From Lachnospiraceae bacterium Zagget2 (GTDB lineage Bacteria > Bacillota > Clostridia > Lachnospirales > Lachnospiraceae), in NCBI GenBank assembly GCA_001941045.1, contig MSHD01000059.1, positions 10,433 through 74,432 of the forward strand: a stretch of DNA of 64,000 nucleotides, in the 5' to 3' direction. Below are positions 50,325-59,395 of the stretch, piece after piece. Positions within the stretch are counted from its first letter, which is position 1; the number at the start of each line of letters is the position of its first letter. The notes under the pieces were generated by a model, which did not search any database, was not told the DNA's origin, and saw only the letters and a program-made list of their open reading frames with translations. The position numbers were made by a program, and so were the translations under genes.

Positions 50325-50858
50325 TTAATTAAAGCCGTAATCCATCAGTTCGCCGTTTTCTCCGTACATCTTTACGTCAGACGTACCTCTGGACAGTCCG
50401 GTGATGCCGGTGCGTGCCAGTTCCAGGATCTCGGTATCTCCGAGCATACGCAGGAACGCGGCGAGCTTCGACTGATCCCCGACCATCTCAATCACCAGTG
50501 AATCTGTCGACACATCCACGATTTTGGCTCTGAATATATTCGCTATGGAAATGATATCCTGGCGATTGCGGTCATCGCAAAGCACCTTGACAAGCAAAAG
50601 TTCCCGGCATACTGAGCTGTCGGGCTCCAGCTTCTTGATATCAACTACATCTTCCAGCTTGTTCAGCTGCTTTTCTATCTGATCCAGTATATTGTGATCT
50701 CCTCTCGTCACAACCGTCGCCCGGGAATATCTCGGATCCGCGGTCACACCGACAGTCAGGCTGTCAATATTGTAGCCGCGGCGGCTGAAAAGTCCGGCGA
50801 TCCGGCTCAGCACACCGGCCGTATTGTCGACAAGAATTGAAAAAACTACTTTCTGCAT
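50325..50858 (-). CDS. ilvN: Acetolactate synthase small (regulatory) subunit
   Basis: A 177-residue subunit with an N-terminal ACT domain (VFSILVDNTAGVLSRIAGLF, RRGYNIDSLTVGVT) and a C-terminal domain (KIVDVSTDSLVIEMVGDQSK), which gives valine feedback control to the catalytic subunit. The catalytic subunit gene is not next to it in the window. Start MQKVVFSI (50858) lacks a strong ribosome binding site. It opens the ilvN-ilvC operon, driven by a near-consensus promoter. Confidence 0.94.
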   Translation of the reverse strand: MQKVVFSILVDNTAGVLSRIAGLFSRRGYNIDSLTVGVTADPRYSRATVVTRGDHNILDQIEKQLNKLEDVVDIKKLEPDSSVCRELLLVKVLCDDRNRQDIISIANIFRAKIVDVSTDSLVIEMVGDQSKLAAFLRMLGDTEILELARTGITGLSRGTSDVKMYGENGELMDYGFN

Positions 50859-50899
50859 GTTTATCCCGCTTTCTGCCTGTATTCTAACCACACTTTAGC

Positions 50900-50928
50900 A
50901 TTGTAGCAATGCTGCGGCAATTTGTCAA
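50900..50928 (-). promoter_or_regulatory. Promoter of ilvN-ilvC
   Basis: TTGACA (50923-50928), 17-base spacer, TACAAT (50900-50905) on the minus strand. The leader of about 35 bases is too short for a T-box or peptide attenuator. Confidence 0.7.
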
Positions 50929-51821
50929 TCGCTGCCCGCCATACGCCGGGTGAGGGCTTCACGGAGCACGCGTATATACTCCGGCGTCGTGCCGCAGCAG
51001 CCGCCGATGATGGACGCGCCGCAATCCCACAGATCAAGAAGATGCCCCGCAAAATCTTCTGTTCCCATACTGTAGACAGCTTTTCCGGTCTCCGTAATCT
51101 GAGGCATCCCGGCATTCGGCTTCGCAACAATGGGAACGGTGACGGTCTCATGAAGTGTCTTCACGACCGACGCAAGCTGATCCGGTCCGACCGAACAGTT
51201 CACACCGACCGCATCCACCCCCATCGCTTCGAGCGCAGCAGCAGCCTCAAAGATGTTTCCACCAAAATACAGATTTCCATCGCCCTCACAGGTGAAGGAG
51301 ATGATCAAGGGCAGGTCACAGACCGCGCGCGCCGCGTCGCAGATCACCATGCCCTCGTCCATCGCGAGCAGCGTCTCCGCTACAAGAAGCTGCACGCCCG
51401 CATCCGCCAGAATGTGCATCTGCTCTTCATAGATCGCAAGCAGCTCTGCATAGGTCGCCGTGCCAAGCGGCTCCATTGCCTTTCCGGTCGTGGAGAGGTC
51501 TCCCGCTACGATCACCCGGCCGCCTGCATTCTCGATTGTCCTCCTCACCAGCGTGCGGTTCAGCTCCTCCAGACGGTCGTCAATTCCCGCGCTCTTCAAG
51601 GTAGCGCGGTTCGCACCGAAGGTCGGCGCATAGAGAATCTGCGAACCGGCGTCCACGTATTCACGCTGCAGCTGCCCGATCACATCGGGATGCTCATACA
51701 CCCAGAGCTCCGTGGAGACTCCAACCGGCATCCCCCGCTCACGCAGACAGGAGCCGGTTCCTCCATCCAGCAGGACAGGCTCCCCCTTCCGGGTCAGCAG
51801 GCTGAATTTCTGTCTCGTCAT
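50925..51821 (-). CDS. Homocysteine S-methyltransferase domain protein (MetH N-terminal domain type)
   Basis: A 298-residue TIM-barrel protein with the zinc-binding triad typical of the family: VGVNCSVGPDQL (first Cys about 205) and IGGCCGTTPEYIRVL (Cys pair about 271-272). It begins with LLDGGTGSCLRERGMP. This is the homocysteine-binding domain of cobalamin-dependent MetH, present alone; it lacks the folate, B12 and activation domains, so it may form a split methionine synthase or be an S-methylmethionine-type enzyme. Adjacent genes (PspA upstream by 3 bases) do not decide this. Confidence 0.88.
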   Translation of the reverse strand: MTRQKFSLLTRKGEPVLLDGGTGSCLRERGMPVGVSTELWVYEHPDVIGQLQREYVDAGSQILYAPTFGANRATLKSAGIDDRLEELNRTLVRRTIENAGGRVIVAGDLSTTGKAMEPLGTATYAELLAIYEEQMHILADAGVQLLVAETLLAMDEGMVICDAARAVCDLPLIISFTCEGDGNLYFGGNIFEAAAALEAMGVDAVGVNCSVGPDQLASVVKTLHETVTVPIVAKPNAGMPQITETGKAVYSMGTEDFAGHLLDLWDCGASIIGGCCGTTPEYIRVLREALTRRMAGSD

Positions 51822-51824
51822 ATC

Positions 51825-52505
51825 TTACTTTCCGAGCTTTGCCTTCAGAGCCGCAAGCTCGTCCTCTACCGCGGCGGTGCTGTTGTCATATTTCGCCGTC
51901 AGATCTTTGATCGTCTCCGCCTCGGAATTTCCGTTCAGCTCCGCCATGGCATTTGCCTCGTCGAGCATGCGGTCCGCCTTCTCCTCCATGCGTGCAAACG
52001 CTGACATCGTGTTTGCAGCGCCCTCCGCAGAAGCGCCAACCTTATTTACACGATCCTGCGTCTTCGCGACAGCGACCTTCGCCTTGATCGCCTCCTTGCG
52101 CGAGTTCAGCTCACTGATATCACGGCAGAGCTTGTCATGCATCTCCTTCATTTTCACGGCGTTGTCATGCGCAACCGCATAGGCATCGGCAAGTCCGGCC
52201 TTCTTATTCTCAAGCTGCTGTTTCTTCGAAAGGAACTGGCGCGCATCGTCGTCGTTGCCCGCGAGAACAGCCTTCTCCGCGTAGCTCTGCATGTTTGCGA
52301 TCTCTTTCCCGCACTCGTCGAGAGCTCTCTTGCAGCGTGTCTCCTCGGCCATCACGGAAGCCGTCTCTGCCTTCACCTTCGCCAGATCATTCTGCAGATC
52401 GCGCAGATACTGGTCGATCATCTTCTCCGGATCCTCCGCCTTGTCCAGAAGCGCATTCAGGTTTGCCGACATAATGTCACTGAATCTCTTTAAAATTCCC
52501 GCCAT
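51825..52505 (-). CDS. pspA: PspA/IM30-family protein
   Basis: A 226-residue coiled-coil protein. ILKRFSDIMSANLNALLDKA and EDPEKMIDQYLRDLQNDLAK are the conserved N-terminal helices that bind membranes. PspA-type (ESCRT-III-like) proteins protect and reshape stressed membranes. It has its own promoter (52557-52585) and AGGAGG-like site, and the homocysteine methyltransferase gene follows by 3 bases. Confidence 0.92.
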   Translation of the reverse strand: MAGILKRFSDIMSANLNALLDKAEDPEKMIDQYLRDLQNDLAKVKAETASVMAEETRCKRALDECGKEIANMQSYAEKAVLAGNDDDARQFLSKKQQLENKKAGLADAYAVAHDNAVKMKEMHDKLCRDISELNSRKEAIKAKVAVAKTQDRVNKVGASAEGAANTMSAFARMEEKADRMLDEANAMAELNGNSEAETIKDLTAKYDNSTAAVEDELAALKAKLGK

Positions 52506-52556
52506 GTTCTTTTAACCTCCTCATATTCTTTTAATAATACTGACTGCCTGATTAGT

Positions 52557-52585
52557 ATGATACTACACTTTAGCACGCTTGTCAC
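52557..52585 (-). promoter_or_regulatory. Promoter of pspA
   Basis: GTGACA (52580-52585), 17-base spacer, TATCAT (52557-52562) on the minus strand, just after the gpsA stop. Confidence 0.5.
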
Positions 52586-52594
52586 GTGAAAAAC

Positions 52595-53605
52595 TTATGT
52601 CCACGGCAGCTGCGGATGCTCAATCTTGCGGTCGCGCAGCATCAGCTCCGTAAGCGCCTCCTTCGCGGTCTTTCCTTCGAAGAGCACCTCGTTGACCTCC
52701 TCCACGATCGGCATTTCGATGCCGTATTTCTGTGCGAGTGTCTTCGCGGCCTTCGCCGAATATACGCCTTCGACGACCATCTGCACCTCGTCCATCGCCT
52801 CCTGCATGTTTTTCCCCTGCCCGATGAGGAAACCGGCCTTACGGTTGCGGCTGTGCACGGAAGCGCAGGTCACGATCAGATCGCCGATACCGGTCAGACC
52901 GTAGAAAGTCTCTGCATGACCGCCCATCGTGATACCAAGCCGCGCCATCTCCGCGATGCCGCGCGTGATCAGCGCGGCCTTCGTATTATCGCCGCAGCCC
53001 AGTCCGTCCGCCGCGCCCGCCGCGAGCGCAATGACATTTTTGAGCGCGCCGCCCAGCTCGATACCGAGCATATCCGGACTCGTATACACACGAAAGGTCT
53101 CGCTCATAAAAATATTCTGAATATACTCTGCGGTTTTCTGATCTTTCGCCCCCGCGACGACGGTCGTGGGAATATCCCTGCCGACTTCCTCCGCGTGGCT
53201 CGGACCCGAGAGCACCGCCGCGTTCGCCTGCGGGATCTCCTGCTCAATAATGTCCGTCAGGATCATAAGCGTACTTTCTTCAATACCCTTCGCTACATTT
53301 ACAATGATCTGCCCGTCCGCGACATAAGGAGCCATACTGTGCGAAGTGCTTCTCGTATAGACCGAAGGTACCGCCAGCACAAGCAGTTCTTTTTTCTGCA
53401 CTGCACTCTCAAGATCCGTCGTGTAGACAATGGATTCCGGCAGCTTCACACCCGGGAGCTTACTCTTATGCTCGTGTTCCTCGCGCAGCATCCGGATCTC
53501 ATCCTCCACGATGGACCAGACCGTCACCTCATGCCCCTTATTTGCAAGGAGCCTGGAAATCGCAGTTCCCCAGCTTCCCGCTCCGATTACTCCGATTTTT
53601 GCCAT
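52595..53605 (-). CDS. gpsA: NAD(P)H-dependent glycerol-3-phosphate dehydrogenase
   Basis: A 336-residue enzyme making sn-glycerol 3-phosphate for phospholipids. IGVIGAGSWGTAISRLLANK is the Rossmann start; AKGIEESTLMILTDII, LSGPSHAEEVGRDIPTTVVA, the catalytic Lys in GGALKNVIALAAGAADGLG and GLTGIGDLIVTCASVHSRNR are all family segments. It is 13 bases after plsY, so the two consecutive steps of lipid synthesis are coupled. Confidence 0.97.
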   Translation of the reverse strand: MAKIGVIGAGSWGTAISRLLANKGHEVTVWSIVEDEIRMLREEHEHKSKLPGVKLPESIVYTTDLESAVQKKELLVLAVPSVYTRSTSHSMAPYVADGQIIVNVAKGIEESTLMILTDIIEQEIPQANAAVLSGPSHAEEVGRDIPTTVVAGAKDQKTAEYIQNIFMSETFRVYTSPDMLGIELGGALKNVIALAAGAADGLGCGDNTKAALITRGIAEMARLGITMGGHAETFYGLTGIGDLIVTCASVHSRNRKAGFLIGQGKNMQEAMDEVQMVVEGVYSAKAAKTLAQKYGIEMPIVEEVNEVLFEGKTAKEALTELMLRDRKIEHPQLPWT

Positions 53606-53618
53606 GGCACTATCTCCT

Positions 53619-54257
53619 TTATTTCTTTTTCTGAAAGACTTTATTTTCTGTTCCGTTTACAAGCCGCGCAATATTTTTTCTGTGACGCCAGATTGCCATG
53701 ACGCACAGCGCGGCGGCCAGCAGATAAAATTCCATCCGATGCGCCTGATCCATTCCGTAATAGCCCATCTGTCCGAGCACGACCAGTCCGACCACCAGCT
53801 CGATCTCCACAATAATGGAACCAAGCGAAACGTAACGCGTAATGATGGTCACCAGAAGAAACGTGACCGCTTCACAGACGATCATAACCGGCCCGAGCGT
53901 TGCAATCAGCCCTGCCGTGCAGGCCACGCCCTTCCCGCCGCGGAAACCAAGGTAGAACGGAAAATTATGCCCCAGGATCGCACCCGCAGCCGCGTAAAGC
54001 CGCAGAAGGGAGATGATGTCTGCATAAGTATTTCCGAAAAGCAGCTGCACCGTCACGACCGCCAGAATCGTCTTGAGCACATCACCAAGGAAAACAATCA
54101 GCCCGGCTTTCTTGCCCAGCACGCGCAGCGCGTTGGTCGTCCCCGCGTTGCCGCTGCCGTACTCGCGGATGTCGATACCGTTCATCCGCCCGTAAATGTA
54201 TGCCGTCTGGAAAAGACCGAAAAGATATCCGATCGCCAGACACAGAATTCGTTCCAT
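53619..54257 (-). CDS. plsY: Glycerol-3-phosphate acyltransferase PlsY
   Basis: A 212-residue membrane enzyme transferring acyl from acyl phosphate to glycerol 3-phosphate. Family motifs are GSGNAGTTNALRVLGKKAG, GHNFPFYLGFRGGKGVACTA and the later loop region; five TM helices. It lies 1 base after der and just before gpsA. Confidence 0.96.
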   Translation of the reverse strand: MERILCLAIGYLFGLFQTAYIYGRMNGIDIREYGSGNAGTTNALRVLGKKAGLIVFLGDVLKTILAVVTVQLLFGNTYADIISLLRLYAAAGAILGHNFPFYLGFRGGKGVACTAGLIATLGPVMIVCEAVTFLLVTIITRYVSLGSIIVEIELVVGLVVLGQMGYYGMDQAHRMEFYLLAAALCVMAIWRHRKNIARLVNGTENKVFQKKK

Positions 54258-54258
54258 C

Positions 54259-55584
54259 TCAGCCTTTTTCCTTCCTCTCGCGTATAATAAATTTCAGCGA
54301 AGTCCCGCCAAAACCAAAAGCCTCGCGCAGCTTGTTTTCCAGATAACGCACATAGGAAAAATGCATCAGCTCCTTATCGTTCACAAAAGCGACAAAGGTC
54401 GGCGGTTTCACAGCCACCTGTGTCACGTAGTAGATCTTCAGCCGTTTTCCCTTGTCCGACGGCGGCTGCTGCAATGCCGTCGCCTCCCCGATGATCTCGT
54501 TGAGCACGCCGGTCTGCACGCGCAGCGTCTGGTTCGCGATTACGCGGTCCGCTGTCTCGAAAAGCTTTGGCAGACGCTGGCCGCTGAGCGCGGAAATAAA
54601 CAGGATCTCCGCGTAGGGGATGAAGGAGAGCACCTCGCGGATGCGTTTTGTATACTCTCTGACCGTCTTGTCCGTCTTCTCCACCGCATCCCACTTATTG
54701 ACCGCGATAATGATGCCCTTGCCGCGTTCGTGGGCGATGCCGGCGATCTTCGCGTCCTGCTCGGTCACGCCCTCCGTCGCGTCGATGACGACCACCACCA
54801 CATCGGCGCGCTCCACCGCGCCCACCGCGCGGATAATGCTGTAGCGCTCCAGATCCTCTTTAATCTTGTTCTTGCGTCGAAGACCCGCTGTATCGATAAA
54901 AACGTACTCCTTTCCGTCATAGCGGACTTCCGTATCAATCGCGTCACGCGTCGTCCCGGCGACGTCAGAGACGATCAGCCGGTTCTTGCCGGTCAGACGG
55001 TTGATCAGCGAGGATTTGCCGACGTTCGGTTTGCCGACGATCGCAATCTTCGGGCGGTCATCCTCCGCCTCCTCCCCGCTCCCTTCCGGGAAATATTTTA
55101 CCACTTCGTCCAGCATATCGCCAATGCCGAGCTGGGAAGCCGCGGAGATCGGCAGGGGATCTCCGATTCCAAGATTATAAAACTCATACACGTCGGCCAT
55201 GAACTTCTGGAAACTGTCGACCTTATTTACCACAAGGACAACCGGCTTATGGGAACGTCTGAGAAGCTCAGCCACCTTAAAATCAGCGTCCTGCAGTCCC
55301 TGGCGCACATCCACCAGAAAGATAATCACATCCGCCGTGTCGATCGCGATCTGCGCCTGTTCGCGCATCTGCGAAAGAATGATATCCCGGCTGTCCGGCT
55401 CGATGCCGCCGGTATCGATCAGCGTGAAGTCATAATTGAGCCAGTTCACATCGGTATAGATACGATCCCGGGTCACGCCCGGCGTATCCTTGATAATTGC
55501 AATATTCTGCTTCGCCAGGGCATTGAACAGCGTGGACTTCCCCACGTTTGGCCGCCCGACGATCGCAACAATCGGTTTACTCAT
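54259..55584 (-). CDS. der: Ribosome biogenesis GTPase Der (EngA)
   Basis: A 441-residue protein with two tandem GTPase domains, needed for 50S assembly. G1 motifs are [10 protein letters not shown] (about 8-17) and [10 protein letters not shown] (about 185-194); NKVD and NKWD G4 motifs are visible, and DTGGIE and DTAGLR supply G3. A C-terminal KH-like domain closes the protein. It lies between DUF512 and plsY genes, an order frequent in Clostridia. Confidence 0.97.
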   Translation of the reverse strand: MSKPIVAIVGRPNVGKSTLFNALAKQNIAIIKDTPGVTRDRIYTDVNWLNYDFTLIDTGGIEPDSRDIILSQMREQAQIAIDTADVIIFLVDVRQGLQDADFKVAELLRRSHKPVVLVVNKVDSFQKFMADVYEFYNLGIGDPLPISAASQLGIGDMLDEVVKYFPEGSGEEAEDDRPKIAIVGKPNVGKSSLINRLTGKNRLIVSDVAGTTRDAIDTEVRYDGKEYVFIDTAGLRRKNKIKEDLERYSIIRAVGAVERADVVVVVIDATEGVTEQDAKIAGIAHERGKGIIIAVNKWDAVEKTDKTVREYTKRIREVLSFIPYAEILFISALSGQRLPKLFETADRVIANQTLRVQTGVLNEIIGEATALQQPPSDKGKRLKIYYVTQVAVKPPTFVAFVNDKELMHFSYVRYLENKLREAFGFGGTSLKFIIRERKEKG

Positions 55585-55599
55585 CTTCTTCCTCTTCTT

Positions 55600-56904
55600 C
55601 TACTCTCCCAGAATCCTTTTCACAAAATCATTTCCGCTTGATTCTACTATGGAAACCCTCGTTTGTAAAGCGCTTTCAAGCTGCGGAACGGTCACATCAT
55701 CGAGGAATACATTCTCCCCGTCCTTCATCATATTCTCCGTAATCAGAAGCCGGTCTCCAAAGATCTTTCCCTTAAGCTGCCGGATCAGATCCTCTCCTGT
55801 GATAAGCCCCGCCACTGTAATCTGCTCTCCGAAAAAGTCGTTGCGGACCGGTACCACCTGTACATGCAGCCCCGGATATTTTTCCTGTATCCGCGCAATG
55901 TGACGCTCAAGCAGCGGTGCGGCCAGCACTCCGGTTGCGATCGTGAGACGCCGCTCCTTCGCATCGCCTTCGCACGATACGAGCGCAGAGCGCACCTCCT
56001 CTTCCAGAAGACGCGCCATGCCAACCCCGTTCTCGAGCTGCAGATAGCCGTCATAGCATTCCTCCTCCGGGAAAGGCTGCTCCGCCAGAAGATACCACTC
56101 GTCGCCCGCGTGGATGAAATGCGTACCGTACTCCGCCTGAAACTTCTCCTGCCAGCGATGAATGCACGCGAGCACTTTCTCAGCATCTTCTTTTGTGAAA
56201 GGCTCCAGCGGATACAGGCCCTCGCGGTATCGGGTCAGACCAACCGGCACGACCGAGACGCTCTGAAGCTGAGGCATCAGCGCGCTTAAGTCGCGGATCG
56301 AACGTTCGAGCTCCTCGCCGTCATTCACATTTTTGCAGAGCACGATCTGGCCGTTCATAAGGATCCCGGCGTCTTTCAGACGCCTCACCTTCTCCATGAT
56401 ATCCCCTGCAAAACGATTGCGCAGCATGCGACAACGAAGCTCAGGATTCGTCGTCTGGAAGGAGATGTTGATCGGGGAAAGCTTATAATAAATGATCCGG
56501 TCCAGCTCATGTTCTCCCATATTTGTCAGCGTCAGGTAATTCCCCTGCAGGAAGGACAGGCGCGAGTCGTCATCCTTGAAATAAAGGGTGTCCCGCATGC
56601 CTTCCGGCAGTTGGTCGATAAAGCAGAAAATACATTTGTTGCGGCAGGAGCGGTAGGCGTCCATCAGTCCGTTCTCAAACTCGAGTCCTAAGTCCTCCCC
56701 GTACTCCTTTTCAATCTTATATTCCCATTCCTCGCCGTCCGCACTGCGAACGAGCACGACGATCTCCTCGTCACTGATCAGATAGCGATAGTCAAATACG
56801 TCCTCCGGTGTCTGCCCATTTACAGACAAAAGGACATCGCCCGGCCTGATCTCCAGCTCAGCGGCGATACTTCCCGGGGCGACGTTTCTTATAATATGTT
56901 CCAT
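55600..56904 (-). CDS. DUF512 (PDZ-radical SAM-like) protein
   Basis: A 434-residue protein with an N-terminal PDZ domain (NVAPGSIAAELEIRPGDVLL), a Cys-rich motif CRNKCIFCFIDQ (about 88-99, pattern CxxxCxxC) and the DUF512 segment in the C-terminal half (IATGVLAAPLLERHIARIQE). This is the architecture of uncharacterised radical SAM-like proteins encoded beside der in Firmicutes. A role near ribosome assembly or membrane is guessed only from neighbours. The start at 56904 (MEHIIRN) has GGGAAAAG upstream. Confidence 0.85.
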   Translation of the reverse strand: MEHIIRNVAPGSIAAELEIRPGDVLLSVNGQTPEDVFDYRYLISDEEIVVLVRSADGEEWEYKIEKEYGEDLGLEFENGLMDAYRSCRNKCIFCFIDQLPEGMRDTLYFKDDDSRLSFLQGNYLTLTNMGEHELDRIIYYKLSPINISFQTTNPELRCRMLRNRFAGDIMEKVRRLKDAGILMNGQIVLCKNVNDGEELERSIRDLSALMPQLQSVSVVPVGLTRYREGLYPLEPFTKEDAEKVLACIHRWQEKFQAEYGTHFIHAGDEWYLLAEQPFPEEECYDGYLQLENGVGMARLLEEEVRSALVSCEGDAKERRLTIATGVLAAPLLERHIARIQEKYPGLHVQVVPVRNDFFGEQITVAGLITGEDLIRQLKGKIFGDRLLITENMMKDGENVFLDDVTVPQLESALQTRVSIVESSGNDFVKRILGE

Positions 56905-56961
56905 AACTTTTCCCTTTCCCATACACTATACAGGATTTTCGTGCGAATTACAAATATTAAG

Positions 56962-56991
56962 TTGACGGGCTGCGCGCGTAAATGGTATAAC
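56962..56991 (+). promoter_or_regulatory. Promoter of the PRPP synthetase gene
   Basis: TTGACG (56962-56967), 18-base spacer, TATAAC (56986-56991). Confidence 0.55.
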
Positions 56992-57028
56992 AAGGATAGA
57001 TGAAACATGAAAATACCGGGGGATTCCT

Positions 57029-58192
57029 ATGACTGAAAATTATTACGAAAATGTACTTCCCATTGCACCTTTAAAGATCGCCGCCCTGGAAGGCTGCCAG
57101 GAGCTGGCCGCTCAGGTGGACAAATATCTTGTGGGCTTCCGCTCTGACAGCAAGCAGGACTACCACGACCTTCCGAATTTCCGGGGTTATCTCGAGGAAA
57201 GCTATCTGTTGCGCAACGCCTGCCCCCGTTTTGGCACCGGCGAAGCGAAGGGCATTCTGTACGACTCTGTCCGCGGCGTGGACCTGTTTATTCTGGCGGA
57301 TGTCACGAACTACAGCCCGACCTATACGGTCTGCGGTCATGAAAACCACATGTCCCCCGATGACCACTATCAGAATATCAAGCGCATCATCTCCGCGGCG
57401 AACGGCAAGGCCAGACGTATCAACGTGGTCATGCCCTTCCTGTACGAGAGCCGCCAGCACAAGCGAAAGGGACGCGAGTCTCTGGACTGCGCCTTTGCGC
57501 TCGAGGAGCTGATCGATATGGGCGTGTCCAATATCATCACCTTCGACGCCCACGACCCGCGCGTCTGCAACACGATCCCGCTCCACGGCTTCGACAGCTT
57601 CAATCCGCCCTACCAGTTCATCAAGGCACTGAACCGATCCGCGCCCGATCTCGTGACGGACAAGGAACACCTGATCGTGATCAGTCCGGACGAGGGCGCG
57701 ATGGACCGCGCGGTCTACTTTGCGGGCGTGCTCGGCGTGGACATGGGCATGTTCTACAAGCGCCGTGATTACTCTGTCGTCGTCGGCGGAAAGAATCCGA
57801 TCGTCGCCCATGAATTTCTCGGTGACGATCTGCATGGAAAAGACGTCGTCGTCATCGACGACATGATCTCTTCGGGAGGAAGTATGCTGGACGTGGCGCG
57901 GCAGATCCGCGAACGCGGCGCAAAGCGCGTCTTCATCTGCGCGACCTTCGGCCTGTTCACGGACGGCCTGTCCCAGTTCGATGAATATTATGAAAAGGGC
58001 TATATCAGCCAGGTCGTGACGACGAACCTGAACTACCGGACGCCGGAGCTGCTCTCCCGCCCCTGGTACACCGAGGCTGATATGACCAAGTTTCTGGCGG
58101 CCATCATCGACTGTATCAACCACGACGTGACGACTGAGCACGTGGACGATCCGACCGACCGAATCTACGCGCTGCTGGAAAGTCTGGAGTGA
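57029..58192 (+). CDS. prs: Ribose-phosphate pyrophosphokinase (PRPP synthetase)
   Basis: A 387-residue PRPP synthetase, longer than the usual 315, of the extended branch seen in Clostridia. The motifs are weaker than in the canonical form: FYESRQHKRKGRES-like PFLYESRQHKRKGRESLD, TFDAHDPRVCN and the PRPP loop VVIDDMISSGGSMLDVAR (about 282-299). It supplies PRPP for nucleotides, His and Trp. GGGGG stands 8 bases before the ATG. Convergent with pgeF, 2 bases apart. Confidence 0.92.
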   Translation: MTENYYENVLPIAPLKIAALEGCQELAAQVDKYLVGFRSDSKQDYHDLPNFRGYLEESYLLRNACPRFGTGEAKGILYDSVRGVDLFILADVTNYSPTYTVCGHENHMSPDDHYQNIKRIISAANGKARRINVVMPFLYESRQHKRKGRESLDCAFALEELIDMGVSNIITFDAHDPRVCNTIPLHGFDSFNPPYQFIKALNRSAPDLVTDKEHLIVISPDEGAMDRAVYFAGVLGVDMGMFYKRRDYSVVVGGKNPIVAHEFLGDDLHGKDVVVIDDMISSGGSMLDVARQIRERGAKRVFICATFGLFTDGLSQFDEYYEKGYISQVVTTNLNYRTPELLSRPWYTEADMTKFLAAIIDCINHDVTTEHVDDPTDRIYALLESLE

Positions 58193-58194
58193 GA

Positions 58195-59037
58195 TCAGAG
58201 CAGCTGCAGAAAGGCTCCGAGATTTCCTCTTTTCCCGCCGCTCGCGCGGTGAGAAAATAAAAGCTGCGGATTGCAGCAGGTACATAAGTTTGTCACAGCA
58301 AGGTGCTCTTTTCGGATTCCCGCCGTAAGGAGCACCTTTTCGTTTGCCCGCCAGAGGTTCAGCTGGTATTTCCCGTTCTCTTTCCGATACAGCATACGCT
58401 CATCCGCGTCCTCAGAAAATTCCTGCTGAAACTGAGAGGCGACATCCTCGCAGACTTCATAACAGTCCTGACAGATCGAGGGACCGATGGCTGCGATCAC
58501 ATCACCGGGCTCTGTGCCAAACGCTTCGCGCATGCGGCACAGGGTAACCTCTCCCATCCTGTGAACAGTACCCTTCCAGCCGGAGTGAGAAAGCCCGATG
58601 GCGCGGTGCACCGGATCCACAAAAAACAGCGGCACACAGTCTGCGTAGAAAGTGGCGAGCGTGAGTCCCGGCACATCCGTGATCAGGCCGTCCACATCTT
58701 TATAATCCTGTTCCCGCACAAAACCCTTTCCGCGGTCCGCCTCCGTCACGCATCGCACATTCGTCGTATGCGTCTGATCAGAAAGCACCAGGGAAGAACA
58801 GTCGAAGCCGATCGCCGCACCGATTCTCCTGAAATTTTCCCGGACGCGCTCCGGCTCATCGCCTCTCGTAAAGCTGAGGTTCAGCGAGGCGAGATCTCCC
58901 TCGCTCACACCGCCCTGCCGCGTGGAAAAGCCATGCCGCACCAGATTTGTCTCCTCCAGATTTTTAAATACGAAAAAAGGCACGCCCTCCCGCTCACGCA
59001 GGGAAAGCGGGCCATTCCCGCTCTTCCATTTCCACAT
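58195..59037 (-). CDS. pgeF: Polyphenol oxidase/purine nucleosidase family protein (YfiH/LACC1 family)
   Basis: A 280-residue enzyme of the DUF152 family, now known as multifunctional purine nucleoside phosphorylase/adenosine deaminase and, in E. coli, peptidoglycan editing factor. Conserved segments are SDQTHTTNVRCV, ATFYADCVPLFFVD, IGLSHSGWKGTVHRMG and CTCCNPQLLFSHRASG, supplying the His/Cys zinc site. The start at 59037 has AGGGG 7 bases upstream. It ends the rplS/lepB operon. Confidence 0.9.
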   Translation of the reverse strand: MWKWKSGNGPLSLREREGVPFFVFKNLEETNLVRHGFSTRQGGVSEGDLASLNLSFTRGDEPERVRENFRRIGAAIGFDCSSLVLSDQTHTTNVRCVTEADRGKGFVREQDYKDVDGLITDVPGLTLATFYADCVPLFFVDPVHRAIGLSHSGWKGTVHRMGEVTLCRMREAFGTEPGDVIAAIGPSICQDCYEVCEDVASQFQQEFSEDADERMLYRKENGKYQLNLWRANEKVLLTAGIRKEHLAVTNLCTCCNPQLLFSHRASGGKRGNLGAFLQLL

Positions 59038-59041
59038 ATTT

Positions 59042-59395
59042 TTACCCCTGATACTCAAATGCATTTTCGATATGACGGACTTCGCTCCCCAGCACGCTGA
59101 TCACGTCGAAGCGGCAGGCTTGCGATTCCCCGATATTCCTCTTATAACAATAATAAGCCGCCGTGCGGATAATTCTCCTCTGTTTCCGGAAATCCACGGC
59201 CTCCGCCGGATCCCCTGCGCGCCCGTCGCGGCGGTACTTCACCTCGACAAATACCAGACAGCTTCCGTCCCGCGCGATCAGGTCGATCTCTCCCTGACGA
59301 CAACGAAAATTGCGTTCCAGAATCCGATATCCCTTTTCCTCAAGGCAGCGCGCGGCCAGCTCCTCATAATCCTTTCCGACCTGGCGCTTATTCAT
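59042..59395 (-). CDS. YraN-family (UPF0102) endonuclease-like protein
   Basis: A 117-residue protein with an endonuclease-like core: ELAARCLEEKGYRILERNFR, GEIDLIARDGSCLVFVEVKY carrying the D-ExK triad. The family resembles Holliday-junction resolvases but its function is not settled. It overlaps the rnhB stop by 4 bases and lies 4 bases before pgeF. Confidence 0.9.
   Translation of the reverse strand: MNKRQVGKDYEELAARCLEEKGYRILERNFRCRQGEIDLIARDGSCLVFVEVKYRRDGRAGDPAEAVDFRKQRRIIRTAAYYCYKRNIGESQACRFDVISVLGSEVRHIENAFEYQG

Noticed and set aside
54196-55641. A 481-codon open frame on the plus strand opposite der
   Set aside because: It is the antisense shadow of der, His/Arg-rich and without motifs; der is complete on the other strand.
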